A stretch of 64,000 bases of DNA from Channallabes apus (Eukaryota; Chordata; Actinopteri; Siluriformes; Clariidae), in contig CM060105.1 of assembly GCA_030522415.1 (NCBI GenBank), positions 14,999,277 to 15,063,276 on the forward strand. The letters are read 5' to 3'. The stretch's first letter is position 1; each line of letters begins with the position of its first letter. Below are positions 46,736 to 57,338 of the stretch, piece after piece. The notes beneath the pieces are model-generated. The model did not search any database. It saw only the letters and a list, made by a program, of their open reading frames with translations, and had not been told where the DNA came from. The translations under genes and the position numbers were made by a program.

Positions 46736-47889
46736 GTATTATGATTTTAACATAAAGTATTTCTTACACAAAAACACTTTTTTCCCCATAACTTTTACAC
46801 ATGACTGTATATGTATACCAAATAAAGCAGATTTGTTCGCAAACGTGAATAGTGAGTAGGTTTGTTGCTTTCTCAAGTTGTTAAACAACTTATGCTGTCT
46901 ATTTGACCTAAAGTATTTTGCTTTTGTAACGTATGTGCTTATTATGTTGAACATTATTTTAATCTACAGTAATTGCACTGCACTTGTATGATGTTATTAA
47001 AGGTTTTCTATTGTATTGAGGTTTTTCTGACAGTACCTTACCTTTTTACAAATGACTACCTCACCGAAACTCAGTCAAGACAGTGATTCATGTCGGATGG
47101 CTGGAATTTTTTGTGGGTTTAACCGGCTTTTGATCTAATTCTCATGTTTATCCTCTTTCTTTTCATCTATTATCACTATAATGCTTTTTGTTCTAATGTA
47201 AATTTCAGCATGCAACACTAAGACATCAGTTCATCTCTCAGCCTGGATGGATTTTGCGTTACATTTTTAGATTTTTTTCCCCATATGGAAGGACAAAGCA
47301 GAGTTTATCCATTCAACCTACATTCCTCTTAACTGTTGAAACATGCATTTCCTCAGATAATTGTAGATTTTGTCAGTACAAAGGGACATGTATCACTGAA
47401 ATACCTTCTCAAAGAGCTGCCATTCAAGACTACATCTATGTAACTGTATTGTTTTGAGACTATAGAGCGTGCACTATACACCTGAGCATACTTGTCATTT
47501 TAAACATAATGACTGACTGGTTTCATGCGTCATACCGGGTTATTTTTTACCCTGACATAGGAAGATGCTTTAAAATAGCAGTTTATTTTCACTGCTAACA
47601 TTCCGTCTAGCCTAACATGTTGTGAAGTTATTCTGAAATCAGTCATCAGTGGTTAAAATTTGTTCCAGTGCTGACTTAACACTTCACGGTTCATGGTTTT
47701 GACAACAGGGGGTATGCTGTTTGACAAAAATTGGGGTATAAACAATTTCCGCAGAGTACTGTGTCTCTTAACAAAATATCCAAATTGTAAAAAATAATGC
47801 TCAATTTCTCTTAAATAAGTGAAAGTCATGCAGCACTGCCTACAGTATACTGTATATAACTATAAATCGTTACAGTATGAATATATACA
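46736..47889. other. mostly unrecognised DNA
   Basis: Apart from the small open frame listed at 47254, I see no repeat or gene. Confidence 0.4.
47254..47457 (+). CDS. unrecognised small open frame (doubtful)
   Basis: A 67-codon frame ending in TGA. The product contains CISSDNCRFCQYKGTCITEI, with a C-x2-C-x4-C pattern, and ends AAIQDYIYVTVLF. I do not recognise it. Its texture is more protein-like than most short frames here, and a weak acceptor-like TTTTTAG lies near its start, so it could be a terminal exon, a processed pseudogene piece or chance. No neighbouring exon was found. Confidence 0.15.
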   Translation: MRYIFRFFSPYGRTKQSLSIQPTFLLTVETCISSDNCRFCQYKGTCITEIPSQRAAIQDYIYVTVLF

Positions 47890-48230
47890 GTGCTGCTGAG
47901 GACGTCACTCCATCTTTATTCCCAACCCCTGACATTGTGGTGTCCCCAGGCACCTCTGAGGATAGGATGTCTTTCCACCTGCCCCATTTTAGACGTTGCT
48001 TTATCTCCCCACATGACTATTCAGGTTAATCTACAGCTGGGTAAGAATGTTGTTCCACCTCCGACTCTCCCTCCTGCCCCACCTCTTGTGACGTTGTTGC
48101 ATCTCCTTACGCCTGGCAAAATGTTGCAGTGTTTCCATGCACGGGTAAGGACGTCACTCACCTGTGCTTGCAGCGTGACAGATGTTCCCTCCCTTGAGGC
48201 TACATGGGATGCACACAACTCAGTTTAGCA
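47890..48230. repeat. pyrimidine-rich degenerate tandem region
   Basis: GACGTCACTCC, GACGTTGCTTTATCTCC, GACGTTGTTGCATCTCC and GACGTCACTCACC recur with CCTGCCCCA spacers. The strand asymmetry and repeated GACGTYRCT core suggest a decayed minisatellite. The open frame 47890-48228 follows from it. Confidence 0.4.
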
Positions 48231-48639
48231 AGTTAGGAGTCAAGGTAGCTCCTTGAAAGCACTTATCGTTATGTATTATGTTATACTGCCTGTTAATTTT
48301 TGTTGTCCTGTTAATTTCTTTGTGTTTGCATAGCAAAATTCTTTCTTAAAAAAAAAAAAAGAGTTCAATGCAAACATTTCCATTTTGCGATCAATATTTT
48401 ACTTTTAATCAGTGATTCGGGTAAAATGGATTGTATTTTAAAAGCGACTGACAGTCATTATCACACCATCATTACAAAATTAAATGGGAAATAAACTAGA
48501 GAATTTATTTTATTTTTTTCCAAGCATAACGCATAACATTGCTGAGTCTAGACCTGAGCAACTAAAGCAACCCAGTGCGCACTATGCATGATGGGTTTGC
48601 CTTCCCTTCGCTTTCATTCTTACCCTGACACGCCCATCA

Positions 48640-49180
48640 CACTAAAATAGGATCAATCTAAACTCATCAGACCACATGACCTTTTCCCATTGCTCCTCGG
48701 TCCAATTTTTATGATCCCAAGCAAATTGAAACTTTTATGTTTCAGTGTGCAGATTAGGCTAATTGGCGTTCCCAAATTTACCATAGTGTGTGAATGAGTG
48801 TGTGTGTGTGTTTGTGTGTGTGTGTTCTGCGATGGATTGGATTGGCACGCTGTCCAGGGTGTACCCTGCCTCGTGCCCTGCGTCTCCTGGGATAGGCTCC
48901 AGGTCCCCGCGACCCTAAGTACAGGATAAAGCGGCATAGAAGATGAATGAATGAATGAATGTTTCAGTGTTTAAGTGATTTTTTTCCTAACCACTTTTCT
49001 TTCACAGAGTTCACAGTACAGTACTATCATTCCAGGTTTTGATAATATGTTGAAGGATGCTTTGCTCACTTCCAGTAATTTCAGATCTCCCTTGTTGCTT
49101 TCTTTGCTTAATGCAGTCCAGTAATTTGAACCTTCTGTGATGGTGATTTTTTGTTTTTGCTTTGTTTTGGCCAGGCAGTG
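48640..49180 (-). mobile_element. Tc1-like remnant split by a SINE
   Basis: The right terminus is TTTTGGCCAGGCAGTG before TA at 49181, a known fish Tc1 end (CACTGCCTGGCCAAAA on the minus strand). Minus-strand coding pieces follow: KLLDCIKQRKQQGRSEITGS-like N-terminal sequence near 49050-49125 and WDHKNWTEEQWEKVMWSDEF at about 48660-48720, with the first catalytic aspartate. Everything beyond that block is lost. A SINE-A (48748-48958) sits inside. Confidence 0.75.
48748..48958 (+). repeat. SINE-A, 5'-truncated, 11-bp target duplication
   Basis: TGCAGATTAGGCTAATTGGC, a TG tract, GATGGATTGGATTGGCACGC, CCCTGCGTCTCCTGGGATAG and GGATAAAGCGGCATAGAAGA. ATGTTTCAGTG flanks it exactly (48737-48747 and 48959-48969), proving insertion into the older Tc1 copy. 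Confidence 0.92.
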
Positions 49181-50429
49181 TATTTAAAGGTCAAGTGTAC
49201 AGTAGTTATTGTGGGCTGAGACATGACTGCTTGATTTCAAGGACACTTTATCTGTGTTTAAAATGTCTTTTACCTTTACCTACAAATCCGCTTTATAAAT
49301 GCAATATCAATGGAACGCAAAGTACACCTCAATCATGGAATCAGCTAAACAGGTTACTTTATATTGTTTTCCTATAAAAGAATGGAGTTTATCCTTGGAG
49401 TACGAACACCAACTGGGCTTGTATAATTTTCACACAATATTGTAGAGTCCTGGAGTGTGTTTAAAATGCATTAATGGCCTGATTCGTTTTGAATCAACAG
49501 CACTTTTGATTTTTAGAGAGAAGTACAGTTAAACCCTCCTTAAAGCTGCGGAAAGTTAATCCCTTCTTAGCCAAGCCAAGTCAAGCATACTGTAGGCACA
49601 GCTGCACACACCTCACATGACAGGCAATGGGGGAAAAAAAGAAGAAATAGAAGCAGTGAGGGAGTGTTAGATTAGCATGGGGTCATGACCAGTAGATTAC
49701 TCCTTGTTTTGAAGCTTAAGAACTGGCCATATGTGTAATTAATGTAAATTGAAGTAACTTCACTTATCTGTTGTATGTATGCTAGTCAGTAATGTTCTGT
49801 CTATTTGCTTGTAATTTGCTAGCATGTGTTGCTAATTTGCTACATGCAAATATTTAATGAAAATGAAATTAATAACGTTGGGGGACAAATGTATTTCAAT
49901 TTCTTTAAAATCAAGTTTTGGGAAACGGTGGAAAACAGAACTTTTCAGACAGGAAACAGATAAAAAGGAATGATCCTAAGTGAAGCTATTATCTTTTAGA
50001 ATTTATTTAAAACATTCTTGGTATTATAGCTACAAACTCTGTTCAGTTTAAGATCCTATCCGTTGAAAGGTAAATACCTAAATTGCAAATGGAGGAAAAA
50101 CTGACCTTCTAAATTTTGGTCCTCGCTAAACTTTATTTATTTATTTGTAATAATTTTATTAGCCTGCTAAAGTTTTAAAAACTTCTTTTATTGTGTGCTA
50201 ACAGAAACTAGAAACAAAAAGTGTGAAATAAGAGAAATAAACTTTAATAAAGAGAAACTTAATTATTTAATAAATAGAAATTTAATAAAGAGAAATCTTT
50301 ATTAAGTTTTCATTATTTGCATTATCCTGATAGCGTGGCATATTAGCTTGCTAGCTGATGCTATTTGAGACAAAATGGTGTGTAATTGTGCTTCTCTTAA
50401 AAAAAACCCTACAACTTACTAATTTAGAC
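49181..50429. other. AT-rich DNA, no gene seen
   Basis: Includes AAATAGAAATTTAATAAAG-like short repeats near 50215-50310. Nothing coding. Confidence 0.5.
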
Positions 50430-51691
50430 GTAGTTCAAGCCTTTTATTGTTTTGTGGCATACAGCTCATGAAAACCCAAAATCCCTATCTCAAAAAATTA
50501 GCATATTTCATCCGACCAATAAAAGAAAATATGTTTTGAATACAAAAAAAGTCAACCTTCATATAATTATGTTCAGTTCTGCACTCAATACTTGGTCGGG
50601 AATCCTTTTGCAGATTCTTGTGTCTTGTGTCTCTCAACTTTCTCTTCACAATATCCCACAGATTCTCTATGGGGTTCAGGTCAGGAGAGTTGGCAGGCCA
50701 ATTGAGCACAGTAATACCATGGTCAGTAAACCATTTACCAGTGGTTTTGGCACTGTGAGCAGGTGCCAGGTCATGCTGAAAAATGAAATCTTCATCTCCA
50801 TAAAGCTTTTCAGCAGATGGAAGCATGAAGTGCTCCAAAATCTCCTGATAGCTAGCTGCATTGACCCTGCCCTTGATAAAACACAGTGGATCAACACCAG
50901 CAGCTGACATGGCACCCCAGACCATCACTGACTGTGGGTACTTGACACTGGACTTCAGGCATTTTGGCATTTCCCTCTCCCCAGTCTTCCTCCAGACTCT
51001 GGCACCTTGATTTCCGAATGACATGCAAAATTTGCGACCTGTAGCCCATTTCCTGCACACGCCTGTACACGGTGGCTCTGGATGTTTCTACTCCAGACTC
51101 AGTCCACTGCTTCCGCAGGTCCCCCAAGGTCTGGAATCGGTCCTTCTCCACAATCTTCCTCAGGGCCCGGTCACCTCTTCTCGTTGTGCAGCGTTTTCTG
51201 CCACACTTTTTCCTTCCCACAGACTTCCCACTGAGGTGCCTTGATACAGCACTCTGGGAACAGCCTATTCGTTCAGAAACTTGTTTCTGTGTCTTACCCT
51301 CTTGCTTGAGGGTGTCAATGATGGCCTTCTGGACAGCAGTCAGGTCGGCAGTCTTACCCATGATTGCGGTTTTGAGTAATGAACCAGGCTGGGAGTTTTT
51401 AAAAGCCTCAGGAATCTTTTGCAGGTGTTTAGACTTAATTAGTTGATTCAGATGATTAGGTTAATAGCTCGTTTAGAGAACCTTTTCATGATATGCTAAT
51501 TGTTTGAGATAGGGATTTTGGGTTTTCATGAGCTGTATGCCACAATCATCAATATTAAAACAATAAAAGGCTTGAACTACTTCAGTTTGTGTGTAATGAA
51601 TCTAAAATATATGAAAGTCTAATGTTTATCAGTACATTACAGAAAATAATGAACTTTATCACAATATGCAAATTTTTTCAAGAAGGACCGG
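50430..51691 (-). mobile_element. Tc1-like transposon lacking its left outer repeat
   Basis: Inner inverted repeats: CATGAAAACCCAAAATCCCT (about 50467) and its inverse at about 51510-51530. A shared arm GTAGTTCAAGCCTTTTATTG appears at about 50430 and inverted at about 51563-51582. The right outer end GAAGGACCGG precedes TATA at 51692. The left outer end, expected near 50280, is missing, as homology stops at about 50430. Confidence 0.85.
50560..51361 (-). pseudogene. Tc1-like transposase with two internal deletions
   Basis: Minus strand from 51361: MGKTADLTAVQKAIIDTLKQ, the HTH (KQVSERIGCSQSAVSRHLSG), GRKR, and a second HTH ending RRVQEMGYRS. It then jumps to KFCMSFGNQGARVWRKTGER, so about 40 residues including the first catalytic SDES block are gone and the frame changes. 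Next come SVMVWGAMSAAG, IFQHDLAPAHSAKTTGKWF (second D) and [20 protein letters not shown] (third acidic residue). After RDTRHKN the normal C-terminus is replaced by a junction into the 3' flank. It lacks an essential catalytic aspartate, so it is inactive. Confidence 0.88.
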
Positions 51692-52685
51692 TATACAATA
51701 TTTACACTTAATGCTAAGTTGCCTTCTTTCCCAAGTTACTTCTAGCTAGATAAAAATGCTTTAAATTGGGAAATCTGGTTTAGATATTTAATCACTGCTG
51801 GGTTCCTAAAAGAGAGTAACAGGCATATGTTATTATCCACAATCTATTAATCAATTTCCACATTAAGTTATTTCAGAGTTTCATTTTAGTAGCTGTGTAG
51901 CTACATTTTAGGAGAGTAAAAACTATACAAACTAAGCTAAAGTGACAATCAGATTGATTGCTGCTGCAGAGGCAAGTCTTCTATCTTACTTAACCTGTTA
52001 AACATAAATTTAGCTTGCCCAGTAAAGGGTGCTATCTAAAGCATGTGTCAGCCATGCAGAGGATGTTGCTAGATGCTCTCAGCTGATCACGGCAAAGTTG
52101 GTTAGCTGGACTGAAACGTGACACCTGTGGAAACTCAGTACTTGACTCGTGGAGGTTCGCTCAGATCCGTAGGAGGCACGGAGTGTGATCCTGAATCAAC
52201 GGTACAGTTTATACAAGTAGTTTAGTTTCCATTACTGGAGAGCAATTAGAGTTAGCTCAGTGACAGACATTTGCATGCACACACATGTCTCACACACACA
52301 CTTACGCTGTGACCTTCAGATGAAGAATGCAACCTCCCTAAAGTAAAAGACTGAAATGGTATTTTAAATAAGTGTACACGACATCAGTACATTTCTCTAT
52401 AATCATGTGTTCATGAAGTCACGAGGAACTTTTAGCATCAATCACCTTTAAGAACAGATGAAAAGATTAGGCAAAAAAAAAAAGAGTTTGTGTTTTTTCA
52501 GCTTTTAGCAAAACTGACTTAACTAATCAGCTAATAAATAGCAATTTCCAAAATGAAGTCAGGAGGACAGGCAGTCCTCCAGGACAGGAGTGCTAACCTC
52601 TTCACTATAGTGTACATATTGATACAATTTCCATTAATTTATTTGTATTTTTTTTTAATGAGGAGAGTATAATTAAGGTACAATA
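51692..52685. other. no gene seen
   Basis: Unrecognised, AT-rich, with GCTA-type words. Confidence 0.5.
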
Positions 52686-53405
52686 CTGTGAAAAACTCTT
52701 GAGGCCCCACTTCCATTTCTTCATCTCACTCACTTACTCACTCGTTATCTACATTGCTTATCTTATTACAGGGTTGTAGGGGTCCTGGAGCCTATCCCAA
52801 GAGACATAGGAGAGGAGGCGGGGTACACCCTAGACGGGTTGCCAGTCCATTGCAGGGCACAACACACACTCATGCTGATTCAGACACTATAGTCAATTTG
52901 GGAATGTCAATTAGCCTAATCTGCATGTCTATGGACTGTGGGAGGAAACCTACCAAGCACATGGAGAACATGCAAACTCCATACACACATCCCCGAGGCG
53001 GGAATCAAACCTAAACCCTGGAGTTGCAAGGTGACAGTTATGACCACTAGCCCACCATCCCGCCACCATTTCGTCATATACTGTAAAGTGTCTATAATAT
53101 TTAAAAATTGGTTGTTTATGTAACAATCTAGGCAGCAACCTCATTTCCCCTCTCGTCTGTTCCAACCATTCAGCGTCACCAGTATACTAAACACTGTTGT
53201 GATTTTCACCTGTTTCTCACTTCTTCATGCTTTAAGTTAGTGATAATAATTTTTATGTTTAAATGAATCATAGGTCACTGTGTGGCTTAACAACAACAAC
53301 AAAAATTCTTCTGAAACTGCTCAGGTACAGCGACCGGACACAAAGAAAGTCTTTGAAACAAACAAAATATGAAGAAATGAGGGCTGGCTTAAGACTTTTG
53401 GACAG
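52686..53405. mobile_element. non-autonomous DNA transposon with nested SINE
   Basis: The left end CTGTGAAAAACTCTTGAGGC and the right end (reverse complement CTGTCCAAAAGTCTTAAGCC) are inverted repeats flanked by TA at 52684-52685 and 53406-53407. The interior matches the copy at 30174. Without the SINE the element is about 370 bp. No coding sequence; the TA target and ends suggest a Tc1/mariner-type or related superfamily. Confidence 0.82.
52725..53065 (-). repeat. SINE-A, full length, nested, 12-bp target duplication
   Basis: The tail is at the left (GGGGTCCTGGAGCCTATCCC), the body has GGAGGCGGGGTACACCCTAG, and the head lies at the right (GGCGGGATGGTGGGCTAGTG on the minus strand). CCATTTCTTCAT (52713-52724) and CCATTTCGTCAT (53066-53077) are the target duplication, 11 of 12 matching, inside the DNA transposon. 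Confidence 0.92.
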
Positions 53406-53654
53406 TACTGTAGTATTTGGACAAGCATTCACTTTTGGAAGTAATGACAAGAACGACATATTGCTTACAGATTTCCAGATCATATCTGGTAATGAAATGG
53501 TGGTCAGATTTAGTATTTTGACTTGGGAACAAGAGGTTTTTTTTTTCTCTACCAGATTGGAAAACGCAATCAGATTTGAGAATTCAACAGAAACAAGCTT
53601 ATTAGATTGAAAATTCTGCTTAAGGGATGTTAAATTTTATAGTAGAGACAATTA

Positions 53655-53765
53655 TTTTCTCACGTACATAAATAATTTTTAATGATATGTTGATATTTTA
53701 CTGTATAACCAGTATTTAAGGATTTGGGGCACTGTGCAGTGTTTTTGTGTAAACGAACATGCTGG
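53655..53765. repeat. direct repeat, left copy (see 54848)
   Basis: GTACATAAATAATTTTTAAT, ATATGTTGATATTTTACTGT and TGTAAACGAACATGCT recur in order at 54848-54962, about 1190 bp away in the same direction. Confidence 0.85.
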
Positions 53766-54068
53766 GTAGAAAAGCTTCAAATTCCTTCACATGAGAAAGA
53801 TAACTCCAATAACAAATAAATCCAATAACACTGATAATATTTAGTGTTTGCGGTGTTAATATAACCCCTGTGTTAAGCGCATGGAAAGTCATGTGAGATT
53901 TTTCCAGTCAAACAGCATGCTGAGACTGATGTGTATGCGTAAGTAAGAAAGAGAAAGAGAGAGAGAAAAGGAGAGAGAGTGAAACATGTGATTGACTCAG
54001 CTGCAGGAACCCTGAATGTGAAACAGTGAGCAGTGGCTGCATTCATTTGGAGTGGGAGACTTTGACTC

Positions 54069-54108
<40 letters not shown>

Positions 54109-54484
54109 CACACAGACTTTTTTCTTTACATAATATTAATGTTATTCCTAGCATTAAATGATTCATATGTCTGTATAAAGTCATTGCCTGATTCTTGTCA
54201 TAAAGCCAAATACTCTCCATTTGGATTACCACTTCTACAAAAACAAGATTAACACAGATTACTTTATCACGGTTGCAGACGTTAAACTCTGGACAAAGGC
54301 TTCATTTATGAAAACAGAAACAGCAGTGGGATTAGACTCCGGTGCTGTTACATTGCGAAGGTTTTGAGGCCTCAGTAGGGTAAGAACACCTCTGTAAGCT
54401 GTTTCTGGGAAGGAATGAATAAATACATCTAAATACAAGAACACCAACCTCAGTTCCAGACGACCCTTTCTAAAATAAAAGTTT
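53766..54484. other. no gene; (CT)n at 54071-54105
   Basis: A purine stretch at 53944-53978 and a CT microsatellite at 54071-54105. Otherwise unrecognised. Confidence 0.5.
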
Positions 54485-54845
54485 ATTGACAATTATTGAC
54501 AATTGACAATTACGTTAAATTTATGCAAAAAGTCAATATTTGCTGTGTTGACATTTCTTTTTCAAGCCCTCTGCAATGTGCCTTGGTGTGCTGTCAATCA
54601 ATTCTGGGCCACATAATGACTGATGGCAGCCCATTCTTCTGTATAATCAATGCCCAGAGTTTTTCAGAATTTGTGGATGTTTTTTTGTCCACCTGAGGAC
54701 TGACCACAAGTTCTCAGTGGTGTTAAGATCTGAGGAGTTTCCTGGCCATAGACCCAAAATGCTGATGTTTTGTTCCCCGAGCCACTTAGTTATCACTTTT
54801 GCCTTATGGTAAGGTGCTCCAAAATATTTCTGGATAGTTGCAATG
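54485..54845 (-). pseudogene. Tc1-like transposase C-terminal remnant
   Basis: The minus strand carries GPWPGNS, then a decayed third catalytic block with ENLWSVLRWTKKHPQILKNS, then EEWAAISHYVAQNLIDSTPR and HIAEGLKKKCQHSKY. This is the C-terminal end of a fish Tc1 transposase. In-frame stops and shifts are present, and no terminal repeats were found. Both catalytic aspartate blocks upstream are absent. Confidence 0.72.
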
Positions 54846-54847
54846 GT

Positions 54848-54962
54848 TTTTTCAGGTACATAAATAACGCATAATTGTATGTTGATATTTCACTGTATAA
54901 TCTGTATTTTTAGGATTTAGTGCTTTGTGCTAGTATGTTGTCATGTAAACGAACCTGCTCAC
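54848..54962. repeat. direct repeat, right copy (see 53655)
   Basis: GTACATAAATAACGCATAAT, GTATGTTGATATTTCACTGT and TGTAAACGAACCTGCT. It begins immediately after the Tc1 remnant. Confidence 0.85.
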
Positions 54963-55716
54963 GTCAGTGTTCTTGACTGTGTACTGTATGTATTGGATCT
55001 GTAACTATGGGTGAAATTGTGTTCTGGGAATATAATTTGCTGAAAACAGCACTACGAAGAGCCCTACAAAATGGCTGCCCTCTAAATAGCATATCAGGAA
55101 AAAGACTCCCGCTCGGCAAAGAGACCCAGTCTGAATTACGACAGCTGTGATCTCTGATATGTATGTGTTTATCTAAAATAGCAGTTCCGGTTGTGATTTT
55201 TTTTGTGTGTTTGTTTTGTGCTGTGTGTTTTACAGCCATGAATGTGTGAGTAATGACCTGTTTGTTGCATCCCATGGTTTCCTACATTCGCTTCACTAAG
55301 AATAGCTCGACTCATGCAGAGGACACTTTACACAGCTGGTGTTGTGAACGCCGCTCGCTGCTTGTTTAATGTAAGTGCTTTGGTTTGTTTTGCATCTGTG
55401 TGTGTGTGTGTGGATACTTGCACACTTTTTCTCTGGGAACTAGCTTGCTGTTGTATGAGCCTGCTAATATGCTCACAATATCTCTACACAGTATATGCAG
55501 AATAACAAGTTCACAAACGTTAGCGCCAGAAGTGGTTCTGAGAGAAGAAATTTAACTTGAAGGTATGTTTAATCTCAATACACAGTTGAGTCTACTATAA
55601 AATTTCAGCAGCTGTAATTTATTTTCACTAAATCTGTTCTTCCCACACGGAAAGAACCTATATAAACATATATGTTTTAATATAGGTTTTGATATAGGTT
55701 TTTAATATGTGTGACA
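54963..55716. other. no gene recognised
   Basis: A short frame from 55314 (MQRTLYTAGVVNAARCLFN) runs into GTAAGT, but nothing else supports an exon. The last 60 bases resemble the minisatellite unit found after the Tc1 element. Confidence 0.4.
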
Positions 55717-55718
55717 TA

Positions 55719-57336
55719 CAGTGGTGTGAAAAACTATTTGCCCCCCTCCTGATTTCTCATTCGTTTGCATGTTTGTCACACAAAATGTTTCTGATCATCA
55801 AACACATTTAACTATTAGTCAAAGATAACACAAGTAAACACAAAATGCAGTTTTTAAATGAGGGGTTTTATTATTTAGGGAGAAAAAAAAATCCAAACTT
55901 ACATGGCCCTGTGTGAAAAAGTAATTGCCCCTGAACCTAATAACTGGTTGGGCCACCCTTAGCAGCAATAACTGCAATCAAGCGTTTGCGATAACTTGCA
56001 ACGAGTCTTTTACAGCGCTCTGGAGGAATTTTGGCCCACTCATCTTTGCAGAATTGTTGTAATTCAGCTTTATTTGAGGGTTTTCTAGCATGAACCGCCT
56101 TTTTAAGGTCATGCCACAACATCTCAATAGGATTCAGGTCAGGACTTTGACTAGGCCACTCCAAAGTCTTCATTTTGTTTTTATTCAGCCATTCAGAGGT
56201 GGATTTGCTGGTGTGTTTTGGGTCATTGTCCTACTGCAGCACCCAAGATCGCTTCAGCTTGAGTTGACGAACAGATGGCCGGACATTCTCCTTCAGGATT
56301 TTTTGGTAGACAGTAGAATTCATGGTTCCATCTATCACAGCAAGCCTTCCAGGTCCTGAAGCAGCAAAACAACCCCAGACCATCACACTACCACCACCAT
56401 ATTTTACTGTTGGTATGATGTTCTTTTTCTGAAATGCTGTGTTACTTTTACGCCAGATGTAACGGGACACGCACCTTCCAAAATGTTAAACTTTTGTCTC
56501 GTCGGTCCACAAGGTATTTTCCCAAAAGTCTTGGCAATCATTGAGATGTTTTTTAGCAAAATTGAGACGAGCCTTAATGTTCTTTTTGCTTAAAAGTGGT
56601 TTGCGCCTTGGAAATCTGCCATGCAGGCCGTTTTTGCCCAGTCTCTTTCTTATGGTGGAGTCGTGAACACTGACCTTAATTGAGGCAAGTGAGGCCTGCA
56701 GTTCTTTAGATGTTGTCCTGGGGTCTTTTGTGGCCTCTCGGATGAGTTGTCTCCGCGCTCTTGGGGTAATTTCGGTCGGCCGGCCACTCCTGGGAAGGTT
56801 CACCACTGTTCCATGTTTTGCCATTTGTGGATAATGGCTCTCACTGTGGTTCGCTGGAGTCCCAAAGCTTTAGAAATGGCTTTATAACCTTTACCAGACT
56901 GATAGATCTCAATTACTTTTGTTCTCATTTGTTCCTGAATTTCTTTGGATCTTGGCATGATGTCTAGCTTTTGAGGTGCTTTTGGTCTACTTCTCTGTGT
57001 CAGGTAGCTCCTATTTAAGTGATTTCCTGATTGAAACAGGTGTGGCAGTAATCAGGCCTGGGGGTGACTACAGAAATTGAACTCAGGTGTGATAAACCAC
57101 AGTTAAGTTATTTTTTAACAAGCGGGGCAATCACTTTTTCACACAGGGCCATGTAGATTTGGAGTTTTTTTCTCCCTTAATAACGTAAACCTTCATTTAA
57201 AAACTGCATTTTGTGTTCAATTATGTTATCTTTGACTAATAGTTAACGGTTTTTGATGAGCAGAAACATTTAAGTGTGACAAACATGCAAAAGAATAAGA
57301 AATCAGGAAGGGGGCAAATAGTTTTTCACACCACTG
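55719..57336 (-). mobile_element. full-length Tc1-like transposon (1618 bp)
   Basis: The outer ends CAGTGGTGTGAAAAACTATT and the matching inverted right end (ending TTCACACCACTG at 57336) are flanked by TA at 55717-55718 and 57337-57338. Inner repeats: CATGGCCCTGTGTGAAAAAG at about 55903 and its inverse at about 57131-57152. All four direct-repeat sites of the IR/DR layout are present, spaced about 185 bp, so the element is structurally complete. It inserted into the first unit of the ~100-bp minisatellite to its right. Confidence 0.95.
55937..56958 (-). pseudogene. near-intact Tc1 transposase with three lesions
   Basis: The start codon at 56958-56956 begins MPRSKEIQEQMRTKVIEIYQ with an HTH (GYKAISKALGLQRTTVRAII). 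At about 56822 a missing base shifts the frame. The next piece (56486-56824) has HGTVVNLPRSGRPTEITPRA, the second HTH, and ENTLWTDETKV, the first catalytic block. A TAA at 56488-56486 interrupts it. The following piece has GGGSVMVWGCFAASGPGRL, and a TAG at 56233-56231 sits one codon before DNDPKHTSK, the second aspartate block. The last piece has [19 protein letters not shown] with the third acidic residue and ends GGPTSY at a normal stop. Few lesions over about 340 codons: a young copy. Confidence 0.93.
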
Positions 57337-57338
57337 TA

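Noticed and set aside
47890..48228. 112-codon proline-rich open frame
   Set aside because: It follows from the pyrimidine-rich tandem region rather than from codon structure.
55314..55371. Possible first exon (MQRTLYTAGVVNAARCLFN then GTAAGT)
   Set aside because: One short frame and one donor match without a second exon, promoter or known homology is not enough.
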